Below, one piece after another: positions 41,281-49,849 of a stretch of 64,000 nucleotides of DNA (position 1 is the stretch's first letter; every line of letters begins with the position of its first letter). The notes below the pieces were generated by a model, which was not told the DNA's origin, did not search any database, and saw nothing but the letters and a program-made list of their open reading frames with translations. The stretch comes from Lonepinella sp042485795 (GTDB lineage: Bacteria > Pseudomonadota > Gammaproteobacteria > Enterobacterales > Pasteurellaceae): NCBI RefSeq assembly GCF_042485795.1, contig NZ_CP169368.1, forward strand, positions 496,001 to 560,000. Direction: 5' to 3'. The translations under genes and the position numbers were made by a program.

Positions 41281-42396
41281 ATGACCGTTCAATCCCATTC
41301 TACAGATCCTTTTACCAACGCTATACTAAATTGGTTTGACCGATTTGGACGCAAGCATTTGCCGTGGCAGCAGGATAAAACCCTGTATGCGGTGTGGTTG
41401 TCGGAAGTGATGTTACAACAAACGCAGGTGGCAACGGTAATCCCTTATTTTGAGCGGTTTATTAAAACTTTTCCAAATATCACCGCACTTGCTAATGCTC
41501 CCCTTGATGAAGTGTTGCATTTGTGGACTGGTTTAGGTTATTACGCTCGAGCTAGAAATTTGCACAAGGCAGCACAGCAAATTCGTGATGAATATCAAGG
41601 ACAATTTCCTACGCAATTTGAGCAAGTACTGGCATTGTCGGGTATCGGGCGAAGTACCGCTGGTGCTATTTTATCTTCGGTGTTAAATCAGCCCTATGCT
41701 ATTTTAGATGGTAATGTAAAACGTGTTTTATCTCGTTTCTTTCTTGTTGATGGTTGGACGGGGGACAAGAAAGTCGAAAGTAAATTATGGGCATTAAGCG
41801 AGCAAGTGACACCGCAAGATCGAGTGGCGGATTTTAATCAGGCGATGATGGATATTGGGGCAATGGTTTGTACCCGTTCAAAACCGAAGTGTGATTTGTG
41901 TCCAATTAGTCAAAAGTGCGGTGCAAATTTAACAAATTCTTGGCGAGCTTATCCAAATAAAAAACCGAAAAAAGTCTTGCCAGAACGTACCAGCTATTTT
42001 TTGATTTTAGCCAATCAAGGCAAGGTGGTGTTAGAACAGCGAGAAAATTTAGGTTTGTGGGGTGGTTTGTATTGTTTTCCACAATTTGCCAGCAAAACGG
42101 AATTATTAGCTTATTTAAATACCCAAGGAATTAGTCAATATCAAGAATGGACGACATTTCGGCATACCTTTAGTCATTTTCATTTAGATATTTATCCAAT
42201 TTATGCGGAACTTCATGGCAAAAAATGTGACGAAGATTGCACAGATTGGAAAAAAATTGCAGAAAAGCCAGCAGAATATCAATTTACTGTATCACCAAGT
42301 AACAAATATTGGTATGATCCAGCTAATCCAGATCAAATTGGATTCGCTACGCCAGTCAAGAATTTATTAACAGAATTTTATAAGAGAAAATTATAA
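41281..42396 (+). CDS. mutY: Adenine DNA glycosylase
   Basis: Removes adenine mispaired with 8-oxoguanine (371 residues). The catalytic glutamate is in WLSEVMLQQTQV near residue 43. The helix-hairpin-helix is ALSGIGRSTAGAILS near 120. The 4Fe-4S cysteines are C-x6-C-x2-C-x5-C (CTRSKPKCDLCPISQKC near 198), and a NUDIX-like 8-oxoG domain is C-terminal. I use the ATG at 41281; a GTG 14 codons earlier is in frame. The stop overlaps yggX in TAATG. Confidence 0.95.
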   Translation: MTVQSHSTDPFTNAILNWFDRFGRKHLPWQQDKTLYAVWLSEVMLQQTQVATVIPYFERFIKTFPNITALANAPLDEVLHLWTGLGYYARARNLHKAAQQIRDEYQGQFPTQFEQVLALSGIGRSTAGAILSSVLNQPYAILDGNVKRVLSRFFLVDGWTGDKKVESKLWALSEQVTPQDRVADFNQAMMDIGAMVCTRSKPKCDLCPISQKCGANLTNSWRAYPNKKPKKVLPERTSYFLILANQGKVVLEQRENLGLWGGLYCFPQFASKTELLAYLNTQGISQYQEWTTFRHTFSHFHLDIYPIYAELHGKKCDEDCTDWKKIAEKPAEYQFTVSPSNKYWYDPANPDQIGFATPVKNLLTEFYKRKL

Positions 42397-42668
42397 TGGC
42401 AAGAACCGTATTTTGTGCTTATTTAAAGCAACAGGCAGAAGGATTAGATTTTCAGCTTTACCCAGGCGAATTAGGTAAGCGTATTTTCGATAATATCAGT
42501 AAACAGGCTTGGGGCGAATGGATGAAAAAGCAAACCATGCTAGTTAATGAAAAAAAATTAAATATGATGAACCCTGAGCATCGTCAGTTATTAGAGCAAG
42601 AAATGGTGAATTTTTTGTTTGAAGGAAAAGAGGTGCATATTGAAGGTTATGTTCCACAATCAAAATAA
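42396..42668 (+). CDS. yggX: Fe(II) trafficking protein YggX
   Basis: A 90-residue protein protecting Fe-S clusters from oxidants (MARTVFCAYLKQQAEGLDFQ start; the Cys7 is conserved). Coupled to mutY by a one-base overlap and followed by mltC after 7 bp, the same order as in E. coli. Confidence 0.95.
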   Translation: MARTVFCAYLKQQAEGLDFQLYPGELGKRIFDNISKQAWGEWMKKQTMLVNEKKLNMMNPEHRQLLEQEMVNFLFEGKEVHIEGYVPQSK

Positions 42669-42675
42669 AATAAAT

Positions 42676-43758
42676 ATGATGAAGATTTCTTTAAAAAAAT
42701 TAGCCGTGTTGGCGATTATTCCTTTTTTGTATGCTTGTTCATCAAATCAAGATCGTAATTATGATGATGCCTTTGCTAAGGATACGCATGGTTTAGATTT
42801 ACTTACTGGGCAATTTTCACAGAATATTGACCAGATCTGGGGCGTAAATGAGCTGTTAGTGGCGAGTCGTAAAGACTATGTAAAATATACTGATAGTTAT
42901 TATACCCGTAGCCATATTAGCTTTGAGGAAGGTCAAATTAATATTGAAACCTTAGCGGACGTGAATCGTTTACATAGTGCTATTGTGCATACTTTATTAA
43001 TGGGGTCTGATGCAAAAGGGATTGATTTATTTGCTTCGGGTGATGTACCTATCAGTACTCGTCCATTCTTAGTTGGTCAGGTTGTCAATAACTTTGGTCA
43101 ACCTATTAGAGATCTTAATACGGCGAATAATTTTGCCAGCTATTTAATTCAAAATAGATTACAAAAACGAACATTAAGCAATGGGCGATCTGTGCAGTTT
43201 GTTAGTATTCAAATGATTGCGAATCACGTTAATGTGCGTGCTAGAGCATATTTGCCATTTGTACGTAAATCATCTCGTCAATATGGTATTGATGAGAGTT
43301 TGATTTTAGGTATTATGCAAACTGAATCAAGTTTCAACCCTTATGCGATCAGTTATGCAAATGCGTTAGGATTAATGCAGGTTGTGCCACATAGTGCGGG
43401 TCGAGATGTATTTAAAATGAAAGGACTTTCAGGTCAACCAAGTAAGAGTTATTTATTTGATCCAGCTAAAAATGTGGACGCTGGTGTATCTTATTTATGG
43501 TTGTTAAAAAATGATTATTTAGCAGGTATTGAAAATCCAACTTCTATGCGTTATGCCATGATTTCAGCGTATAACAGTGGTGCTGGTGCGGTATTACGTG
43601 TATTTAGTTATGATAGAGATGAAGCGATTTATCAAATTAATCGTATGCAGCCAGAACAGGTGTATCGTATTTTAACCACGGCTCATCCGTCATCACAGGC
43701 TCGTAATTATTTGCTGAAAGTAGATAAGGCTCAACAGAGTTATCGCAGAGTGAGATAA
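42676..43758 (+). CDS. mltC: Membrane-bound lytic transglycosylase C
   Basis: An outer-membrane lipoprotein (360 residues) that cleaves peptidoglycan to anhydro-muropeptides. The lipobox is LYAC near residue 20. The SLT domain carries the catalytic glutamate in GIMQTESSFNPYAIS near 217, then NALGLMQVVP and AYNSGAGAVLR. The start ATGATG at 42676 is preferred over the in-frame ATG inside yggX because it gives a proper lipoprotein signal. Confidence 0.94.
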   Translation: MMKISLKKLAVLAIIPFLYACSSNQDRNYDDAFAKDTHGLDLLTGQFSQNIDQIWGVNELLVASRKDYVKYTDSYYTRSHISFEEGQINIETLADVNRLHSAIVHTLLMGSDAKGIDLFASGDVPISTRPFLVGQVVNNFGQPIRDLNTANNFASYLIQNRLQKRTLSNGRSVQFVSIQMIANHVNVRARAYLPFVRKSSRQYGIDESLILGIMQTESSFNPYAISYANALGLMQVVPHSAGRDVFKMKGLSGQPSKSYLFDPAKNVDAGVSYLWLLKNDYLAGIENPTSMRYAMISAYNSGAGAVLRVFSYDRDEAIYQINRMQPEQVYRILTTAHPSSQARNYLLKVDKAQQSYRRVR

Positions 43759-43765
43759 GATCAGT

Positions 43766-43790
43766 CCCGTACGTACAAGTGCGGGGCGTT
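43766..43790 (+). terminator. Weak hairpin after mltC
   Basis: CCCGTAC (43766-43772) pairs with GTGCGGG (43779-43785) with one G-T pair, followed by GCGTT. Confidence 0.4.
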
Positions 43791-43855
43791 TTGAGGATTT
43801 TTTGCATATTAAACAAGCAAACAGACAAATTTCAGATTTTTTTGTAAAATAACTA

Positions 43856-43884
43856 TTGACCGAAAGGCGTAAATACGGTTTAAT
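43856..43884 (+). promoter_or_regulatory. tRNA operon promoter
   Basis: TTGACC, a 17-bp spacer and TTTAAT lie 30 bp upstream of tRNA-Phe. The following ACGCCCCG is a GC-rich discriminator typical of stringently controlled stable-RNA promoters. Confidence 0.75.
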
Positions 43885-43913
43885 ACGCCCCGTGTTGACG
43901 CAGTAAGCGTTAC

Positions 43914-43989
43914 GCCTCGATAGCTCAGTCGGTAGAGCAGGGGATTGAAAATCCCCGTGTCGGTGGTTCGATTCCGCCTCGAGGCACCA
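43914..43989 (+). tRNA. tRNA-Phe (GAA)
   Basis: The acceptor stem GCCTCGA/TCGAGGC closes with A and an encoded CCA. The D-arm (GCTCAGTCGGTAGAGC), the anticodon loop TTGAAAA in a GGGGA/TCCCC stem (anticodon GAA) and the T-arm (GGTTCGATTCC) are all present. Confidence 0.97.
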
Positions 43990-43994
43990 TCTTT

Positions 43995-44070
43995 TCCTCC
44001 TTAGTTCAGTCGGTAGAACGGTGGACTGTTAATCCATATGTCGCAGGTTCGAGTCCCGCAGGAGGAGCCA
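43995..44070 (+). tRNA. tRNA-Asn (GTT)
   Basis: The acceptor stem TCCTCCT/AGGAGGA is followed by G and an encoded CCA. The anticodon loop CTGTTAA lies in a TGGA/TCCA stem (anticodon GTT). The T-arm GGTTCGAGTCC is intact. It is 5 bp after tRNA-Phe, so the two are cotranscribed. Confidence 0.97.
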
Positions 44071-44080
44071 TATTCTAAAG

Positions 44081-44112
44081 CCCTGATGATTGTAAAAAGT
44101 CATCAGGGTTTT
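44081..44112 (+). terminator. tRNA operon terminator
   Basis: CCCTGATGA (44081-44089) pairs perfectly with TCATCAGGG (44100-44108), followed by TTTT. Confidence 0.88.
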
Positions 44113-44156
44113 CTCTTATTTAGAGAAAGTTAAAATCAAAGTAAAAAGGGTATCCC

Positions 44157-45002
44157 ATGTTAAGTTACCGCCATAGTTTCCACGCAGGCAATCACGCCGA
44201 TGTACTTAAGCATATTGTACAAATGTTGATCATTGAAAATCTGCAACAAAAAGACAAAGGCTTTTATTATTTAGACACGCACGCAGGTGTGGGGAAATAC
44301 CGTTTATTCAGTGAAGAAGCAGAAAAAACAGCCGAATATCTTGAGGGTATTGCACGCCTTTGGGAACAAAAAGATTTGCCTGAAGAAATCCAACGTTATG
44401 TGAATTTAATTAAAAAGCTCAATTATGGCGGCAAAGAATTACGCTATTACGCAGGTTCACCGTTTATTGCTGCTTTAATGTTGCGAGAACAAGATCGGGC
44501 ATTATTCACCGAATTACACCCTGCTGATTATCCGTTATTGCGTAACACGTTTAAGGAATACGACAATATTACCACTAAACGAGATAACGGTTTTCAACAG
44601 CTTAAAGCTACGCTTCCCCCCAAAGAACGCCGTGGTCTGGTCTTAATCGATCCACCTTATGAATTGAAAGAAGATTATGATCTGGTGGTGCAAGCCATTG
44701 TGGAGGGTTATAAACGTTTTGCCACAGGTATTTACGCCATTTGGTATCCCGTGGTGTTACGCCAACAAACGAAACGAATCATCAAAGGGTTAGAAGCCAC
44801 AGGGATTCGCAAAATTCTGCAAATTGAATTGGCAGTTCGTCCTGATAGCGATCAGCGTGGTATGACCGCCAGTGGCATGATTGTGATTAATCCACCATGG
44901 CAATTAGAAAGCCAAATGAAACAGCTGTTGCCTTATTTAGTCAAGACCTTAGTGCCTGAAAATACGGGCAGTTGGAAAGTCAGTTGGATTACACCTGAAT
45001 AG
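44157..45002 (+). CDS. rlmJ: 23S rRNA (adenine-2030-N6)-methyltransferase
   Basis: A 281-residue SAM-dependent enzyme methylating A2030 in the peptidyl-transferase region. The start MLSYRHSFHAGNHADVLKH and the catalytic DPPYE motif (LVLIDPPYELKEDYD near residue 165) match E. coli RlmJ. In H. influenzae the orthologue (ComJ) has been linked with use of DNA as nutrient. It is monocistronic, between the tRNA terminator and a USS hairpin. Confidence 0.94.
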   Translation: MLSYRHSFHAGNHADVLKHIVQMLIIENLQQKDKGFYYLDTHAGVGKYRLFSEEAEKTAEYLEGIARLWEQKDLPEEIQRYVNLIKKLNYGGKELRYYAGSPFIAALMLREQDRALFTELHPADYPLLRNTFKEYDNITTKRDNGFQQLKATLPPKERRGLVLIDPPYELKEDYDLVVQAIVEGYKRFATGIYAIWYPVVLRQQTKRIIKGLEATGIRKILQIELAVRPDSDQRGMTASGMIVINPPWQLESQMKQLLPYLVKTLVPENTGSWKVSWITPE

Positions 45003-45023
45003 CCTATTTGTTCCTATTGGTTA

Positions 45024-45065
45024 AAGTGTGGTGGGAAATATTGAAATTTTTCACCGCACTTTTTA
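45024..45065 (+). terminator. USS-pair hairpin terminator
   Basis: AAGTGTGGTG (one base off the USS, 45024-45033) pairs with CACCGCACTT (45052-45061), then a T run. Confidence 0.8.
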
Positions 45066-45095
45066 CTCCAAATCCCCCTTAATACACCATAAAAA

Positions 45096-45111
45096 TGTGA
45101 TCTTGATCACA
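45096..45111. promoter_or_regulatory. Symmetric CRP site upstream of tktA
   Basis: TGTGATCTTGATCACA matches the TGTGA-N6-TCACA consensus on both arms. The symmetry extends to AAATGTGATC/GATCACATTT. It lies 112 bp before the tktA ATG. Confidence 0.75.
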
Positions 45112-45223
45112 TTTTAAATGCTATCTATAAAATCAATCGTATTAATTTACCTTTTACCCTGAAAAATCAGGTAAAATAAAAATCAGTTTATATTCATTCA
45201 ATCTCATTAATCAGGAGTAAACA

Positions 45224-47224
45224 ATGGCAACGCAAAAACAACTTGCAAATGCAATCCGTTTTTTAAGTATGGACGCTGTTCAAAAAGCAAAATCAGGTCA
45301 CCCTGGTGCCCCGATGGGTATGGCGGACATTGCCGAAGTATTATGGCGTGGATTTTTAAAACATAACCCAACCAACCCAAAATGGGCAGATCGTGACCGC
45401 TTTGTGTTATCTAACGGACATGGTTCGATGTTAATTTACAGTTTATTACATTTAACAGGCTATGATCTTTCTATTGAAGATTTAAAAAATTTCCGTCAAT
45501 TACATTCTAAAACTCCAGGTCACCCTGAATATGGCTATGCACCAGGTGTAGAAACGACCACAGGTCCATTAGGTCAAGGTATTACCAATGCCGTGGGTAT
45601 GGCGATCGCAGAAAAAACGCTTGCGGGTCAATTTAACCGTGCAGGTCACGATATTGTGGATCACTTTACTTATGTGTTCTTAGGTGATGGCTGTTTAATG
45701 GAAGGGGTTTCACACGAAGCCTGTTCATTAGCAGGAACGTTAGGCTTAGGTAAATTAATCGCATTCTATGACGATAACAATATTTCCATTGATGGTCATG
45801 TTGACGGTTGGTTCACTGATGATACCCAAAAACGCTTTGAAGCCTACGGTTGGCAAGTGATCCCAGCGATTGATGGTCATAATCCACAACAAATTGCCGA
45901 AGCGGTGAAAAAAGCTCAAGCAGAAACCAATAAACCAACCTTGATTATCTGTAAAACCATTATCGGTTACGGTTCACCAAACAAATCAGCTTCGCACGAT
46001 TGCCATGGTGCGCCATTAGGTGATGAAGAAATTGCCTTAACCCGTAAAGCATTAGAATGGGATTATGCCCCATTTGAAATCCCAGCCGATATTTATGCAG
46101 AATGGGATGCTAAAGCTGCAGGTCAAACAGCGGAAGCGGCTTGGAACGAAAAATTTGCGGCTTATGAAAAAGCCTACCCAGAATTAGCCGCTGAATTTAA
46201 ACGTCGTGTGAGTGGTGAATTACCAGCCAACTGGGCAGCAGAAAGCCAAGCCTTTGTGGAAAAATTACAAGCTAACCCAGCCTCTATTGCGAGCCGTAAA
46301 GCCTCACAAAATGCGATTGAAGCCTATGCACACATTTTACCAGAATTCTTAGGCGGTTCAGCAGACTTAGCCAGCTCAAACTTAACCCTATGGTCAGGTT
46401 CAAAACCAATTCGTGCAACCACCAATGTGGACGGCAACTACCTCAACTACGGTGTGCGTGAGTTCGGTATGTCGGCGATTATGAACGGTATTGCCTTACA
46501 CGGTGGATTCATTCCTTATGGTGCAACATTCTTAATGTTCTTTGAATATGCTCACAATGCAGTGCGTATGGCAGCATTAATGAAACAACGTGTGTTGTTC
46601 GTTTACACCCATGACTCTATCGGTTTGGGCGAAGATGGTCCAACGCACCAACCTGTAGAACAAACAGCAGCATTACGTTTAATTCCAAACTTAGAAACGT
46701 GGCGACCAGCGGATCAAGTGGAATCAGCCGTGGCATGGAAATCTGCGGTAGAACGCAAAGATGGTCCGAGTGCCTTAATCTTCACTCGTCAAAACTTGGC
46801 ACAACAACCACGCACAGCAGAGCAATTAGCTAACGTGGCTCGTGGTGGTTACATCTTAGTAGATTGCGGTTGCAACAACCCTGATGTGATCTTAATTGCT
46901 ACGGGTTCTGAAGTGGAATTAGCCGTGAAAGCCGCAGAAGTGTTAAAAGGCGAAGGCAAAAAAGTGCGTGTGGTTTCTATGCCAAGCACCAACGTATTCG
47001 ACAAACAAGATGAAGCCTATCGTGAAAGTGTGTTACCAAAACACATCACCAAACGTGTGGCGATTGAAGCACAAACGGCGGACTTCTGGTACAAATATGT
47101 GGGCTTTGAAGGTCGTATCGTGGCAATGCACGGTTTCGGCGAATCTGCCCCAGCAGACAAATTATTCAAATTATTTGGTTTTACCGTAGAAAACGTGGTG
47201 GCAAAAGCGAGAGAAATTTTGTAA
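45224..47224 (+). CDS. tktA: Transketolase
   Basis: The thiamine-diphosphate enzyme of the pentose phosphate pathway (666 residues). The ThDP motif is FLGDGCLMEGVSHEA near residue 155 with DDNNISIDG following. The transketolase signature near 470 (GLGEDGPTHQPVEQ) is intact. It links pentose and hexose phosphates, including pentose-5-phosphates from gulonate breakdown genes downstream. RBS AGGAG. Expression may be CRP-dependent through the site at 45096. Confidence 0.97.
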   Translation: MATQKQLANAIRFLSMDAVQKAKSGHPGAPMGMADIAEVLWRGFLKHNPTNPKWADRDRFVLSNGHGSMLIYSLLHLTGYDLSIEDLKNFRQLHSKTPGHPEYGYAPGVETTTGPLGQGITNAVGMAIAEKTLAGQFNRAGHDIVDHFTYVFLGDGCLMEGVSHEACSLAGTLGLGKLIAFYDDNNISIDGHVDGWFTDDTQKRFEAYGWQVIPAIDGHNPQQIAEAVKKAQAETNKPTLIICKTIIGYGSPNKSASHDCHGAPLGDEEIALTRKALEWDYAPFEIPADIYAEWDAKAAGQTAEAAWNEKFAAYEKAYPELAAEFKRRVSGELPANWAAESQAFVEKLQANPASIASRKASQNAIEAYAHILPEFLGGSADLASSNLTLWSGSKPIRATTNVDGNYLNYGVREFGMSAIMNGIALHGGFIPYGATFLMFFEYAHNAVRMAALMKQRVLFVYTHDSIGLGEDGPTHQPVEQTAALRLIPNLETWRPADQVESAVAWKSAVERKDGPSALIFTRQNLAQQPRTAEQLANVARGGYILVDCGCNNPDVILIATGSEVELAVKAAEVLKGEGKKVRVVSMPSTNVFDKQDEAYRESVLPKHITKRVAIEAQTADFWYKYVGFEGRIVAMHGFGESAPADKLFKLFGFTVENVVAKAREIL

Positions 47225-47252
47225 TAGTCTAACTATTTGATTAATCTTAGTA

Positions 47253-47292
47253 AAGTGCGGTGAAAATTATTCTAGTTTTCACCGCACTTTCT
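47253..47292. terminator. USS-pair bidirectional terminator
   Basis: AAGTGCGGTGAAAA (47253-47266) pairs with TTTTCACCGCACTT (47276-47289) between convergent tktA and yiaJ. Confidence 0.88.
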
Positions 47293-47296
47293 TGTT

Positions 47297-48103
47297 TTAG
47301 GTGGAGATTTCAGCCACAAACCCTAATTCTTTCGAAATCAATAAGGCGGTTTTTCTAATTTCACTTAATAAAAAATCTACGCCCATTTGTCTAAGCCGAT
47401 AGATGGATGTAGAAATCGATACCGCATATTCCACTTTATTAAAAGCATCAAAAACTGGACAAGCCACACAAACTACCCCTAGCTCATTTTCTTCCTTATC
47501 CATGGCAAATTGAATTTGGCGAATTTCCGCTAATTCCTGTTGCATCAAGTGTAAATCTGTAATGGTATTTTTGGTTAATTGCTGAATAGTATCTTGATGC
47601 GATTGCCAATAATTGACGACATAGCTTGTATTATTTTCATAAGCTAAATAAAGTTTTCCCATGGCAGAACAATATAGATGTAAATATTGCCCAATATATG
47701 CTCTTGTTTTTAACATACCTGTTGTTGGTTCGAGCTTATAGATCATAATGGCGTGGTCGTCTTCTCGTTTGGAAAAATTTACCGTTTCGCCAAGGGTTAA
47801 GTTAAGTTGTTCTAAATAAGGCGATGCCAAATTGATGATGTTAAAGGAAGAAAGCGTTTTCTGACCGAGATTAAGGCATTTAGTAGTTAAGCGATAACTG
47901 CCTTGAGTGTTGGTTTGTTTAATATAGCCCTCTGCTTGCAAGCCTTGCAATAAACGGTGTACCGTGCTTTTATTCAGTTGCGATAATTCGGCTAATTTGG
48001 CTAATGGACAACCGTTAGGATAATCACTCAATAGATCCAATAGTTTTAGTCCACGAATAAGGCTTTGATTCCCCGTGTTTTTTTCTTCATTTATCATCAT
48101 CAT
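47297..48103 (-). CDS. yiaJ: IclR-family repressor of the yia operon
   Basis: A 268-residue regulator. The N-terminal winged helix is GLKLLDLLSDYP...LAKLAELSQLNKSTVHRLLQGL, and the C-terminal IclR effector domain has YIGQYLHLYCSAMGKLYLA and ELGVVCVACPVF. E. coli YiaJ (PlaR) represses yiaK-S. Gene order here is the same, divergent from yiaK, supporting that role. Several ATGs lie in tandem at the start; 48103 is the first, behind GTTGGAG. A symmetric site lies 20 bp upstream. Confidence 0.88.
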   Translation of the reverse strand: MMMINEEKNTGNQSLIRGLKLLDLLSDYPNGCPLAKLAELSQLNKSTVHRLLQGLQAEGYIKQTNTQGSYRLTTKCLNLGQKTLSSFNIINLASPYLEQLNLTLGETVNFSKREDDHAIMIYKLEPTTGMLKTRAYIGQYLHLYCSAMGKLYLAYENNTSYVVNYWQSHQDTIQQLTKNTITDLHLMQQELAEIRQIQFAMDKEENELGVVCVACPVFDAFNKVEYAVSISTSIYRLRQMGVDFLLSEIRKTALLISKELGFVAEIST

Positions 48104-48122
48104 CTCCAACTTCCTGATGGCG

Positions 48123-48137
48123 TTTCATATTATGAAA
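48123..48137. promoter_or_regulatory. Candidate YiaJ operator
   Basis: TTTCATATTATGAAA is a perfect palindrome (7-bp arms) just upstream of yiaJ. Its half TTATGAAA recurs at 48256-48263 before yiaK. Confidence 0.5.
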
Positions 48138-48153
48138 TATCTTTCTGAAAAAA

Positions 48154-48169
48154 TGCGATCTAGTTCACA
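48154..48169. promoter_or_regulatory. Candidate CRP site for the yia operon
   Basis: TGCGATCTAGTTCACA fits TGTGA-N6-TCACA with one change. The TGCGA arm is that of competence-type CRP-S sites, the other arm is the ordinary type. It lies 136 bp before yiaK. Confidence 0.5.
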
Positions 48170-48248
48170 TTTCTGAAATTTAAATAGTAACATATTGATT
48201 TATATTGTTTTTTATTTTTTGTATCAAATTGACTTTGCTACCTTATAA

Positions 48249-48263
48249 GTGTAATTTATGAAA
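48249..48263. promoter_or_regulatory. Second half-conserved YiaJ-like site
   Basis: The right arm TTATGAAA matches the palindrome at 48123, the left arm does not. The two sites start 126 bp apart, about twelve helical turns, which would suit looping. Confidence 0.35.
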
Positions 48264-48304
48264 CGTGATTTTACAATTCGAAATTTAAAAAATTGAGGTG
48301 CTAC

Positions 48305-49303
48305 ATGAAAGTTTCTTATGAACAATTAAAAGCAGAATTTAAACGTGTCTTACTTTCTCGTAAAGTACGTGAAGATATTGCAGAAGAATGTGCAACAGTA
48401 TTTGCTGACACAACGCAAGCGGGAGCCTACTCTCATGGGGTAAACCGTTTCCCACGTTTTATTCAACAACTCGAAAACGGCGATATTAAACCAGAAGCCG
48501 AGCCGACTAAAGAATTATCTTTAGGGGCGATTGAACAATGGGACGCTCATCAAGCCATTGGTAACTTAACAGCTAAGAAAATGATGGATCGAGCGATGGA
48601 ATTAGCCGCAAAAAATGGTATCGGTGTAGTGGCATTACGTAATGCAAACCACTGGATGCGTGGCGGTGCTTATGGCTGGCAAGCAGCAGAAAAAGGTTAT
48701 ATCGGGGTGTGCTGGACTAACGCATTAGCGGTAATGCCACCTTGGGGTTCGAAAGAATGTCGTATCGGAACTAATCCGTTAATCGTGGCGGTGCCAACTA
48801 GCCCAATTACCATGGTGGATATGTCTTGTTCTATGTATTCTTATGGCATGTTAGAAGTGCATCGTTTACAAGGTCGCCAAACCTTTGTGGATGCAGGGTT
48901 TGATGATGATAATAATCCAACTCGTGATCCTGCCACCGTAGAGAAGAATCGCCGTCTAATGCCAATGGGCTTCTGGAAAGGATCAGGTTTATCGATCGTG
49001 TTAGATATGATTGCAACACTGCTTTCTAATGGTGAATCTACCGCAGCGGTGACTGAAGATAAAGACGATGAATATTGCGTTTCCCAAGTGTTTATTGCGA
49101 TTGAAGTGGATCGTCTGATTGATGGCAAAACCAAAGATGCAAAACTTAATCGTATTATGGATTATGTGCGTACCGCAGAGCCTGTGGATCCAAATCAACC
49201 TGTTCGTTTACCAGGTCACGAGTTCACTACGATTTTAGCCGATAATAAAGCTAATGGTATTCCAGTAGATGATACGGTTTGGGCTAAATTAAAATCGCTC
49301 TAA
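48305..49303 (+). CDS. yiaK: 2,3-diketo-L-gulonate reductase
   Basis: An NADH-dependent reductase of the LdhD/MdhC-type (malate/lactate dehydrogenase 2) family, 332 residues, the length of E. coli YiaK/DlgD. It reduces 2,3-diketo-L-gulonate, a breakdown product of ascorbate, to 3-keto-L-gulonate. The active-site histidine lies in GAYSHGVNRFPRF near residue 44, and ALRNANHWMRGGAYGWQAAEKGYIG is well conserved. The ATG at 48305 follows GAGGTG. First gene of the yia operon. Confidence 0.93.
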   Translation: MKVSYEQLKAEFKRVLLSRKVREDIAEECATVFADTTQAGAYSHGVNRFPRFIQQLENGDIKPEAEPTKELSLGAIEQWDAHQAIGNLTAKKMMDRAMELAAKNGIGVVALRNANHWMRGGAYGWQAAEKGYIGVCWTNALAVMPPWGSKECRIGTNPLIVAVPTSPITMVDMSCSMYSYGMLEVHRLQGRQTFVDAGFDDDNNPTRDPATVEKNRRLMPMGFWKGSGLSIVLDMIATLLSNGESTAAVTEDKDDEYCVSQVFIAIEVDRLIDGKTKDAKLNRIMDYVRTAEPVDPNQPVRLPGHEFTTILADNKANGIPVDDTVWAKLKSL

Positions 49304-49309
49304 TTTAGA

Positions 49310-49347
49310 CCGCACTTTGGTTTTTTGTTCAAAGTGCGGTGGCTTTT
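49310..49347 (+). terminator. USS-pair hairpin inside the yia operon
   Basis: ACCGCACTTTG (49310-49320) pairs with CAAAGTGCGGT (49330-49340) and is followed by GGCTTTTT. It may attenuate transcription between yiaK and yiaL. Confidence 0.6.
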
Positions 49348-49378
49348 TCGTGAATTTTACAACATTAAGGATACTATT

Positions 49379-49840
49379 ATGTTTTTTGGTCATATTGCTA
49401 AAGTCGAGCCGAACCGTTATCCGAAAGCGATTCAACAAGCCTTGAATTATCTTAAACATACCGATTTTGATTCTCTTCCCGCTGGTCGCTATCCATTACA
49501 GGGCGACAGTTATGTACAAGTGTTAGATTTACAAACCCAGCCAAAATCAGCCTATCTGCCCGAAGTTCACCGTAAATATTTAGATGTGCAATATTGGCAT
49601 AAAGGCAGTGAACGTATGGCGGTCGCACCTGATTTAGGCAATAACCCTGTGGCAGAAGAATATAGTGCGGAAAAAGATATTCTGTTTTATCAATCTATTC
49701 CAAATGAGCAAGAAATTCTGTGTCAAGCAGGCAATTTTGCGGTGTTCTTTCCAGAAGATGCTCACCGTGGTGCTTGTGCTGAAAATGAAACAGGGTTGAT
49801 CCGTAAAATTGTGGTAAAAGTAGCAGTGAGTGAACTGTAG
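49379..49840 (+). CDS. yiaL: YhcH/YjgK/YiaL family protein
   Basis: A 153-residue cupin-fold protein of the EbgC/YiaL family (DUF386). PEVHRKYLDVQYWHKGSERM and FFPEDAHRGACA carry the histidine and acidic residues of the metal site. The biochemical step is unproven; it may act as a sugar anomerase or epimerase. AAGGA before the ATG at 49379. Third gene family member in the E. coli-like order K-L-M-N-O. Confidence 0.9.
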   Translation: MFFGHIAKVEPNRYPKAIQQALNYLKHTDFDSLPAGRYPLQGDSYVQVLDLQTQPKSAYLPEVHRKYLDVQYWHKGSERMAVAPDLGNNPVAEEYSAEKDILFYQSIPNEQEILCQAGNFAVFFPEDAHRGACAENETGLIRKIVVKVAVSEL

Positions 49841-49849
49841 GAGGCAATA

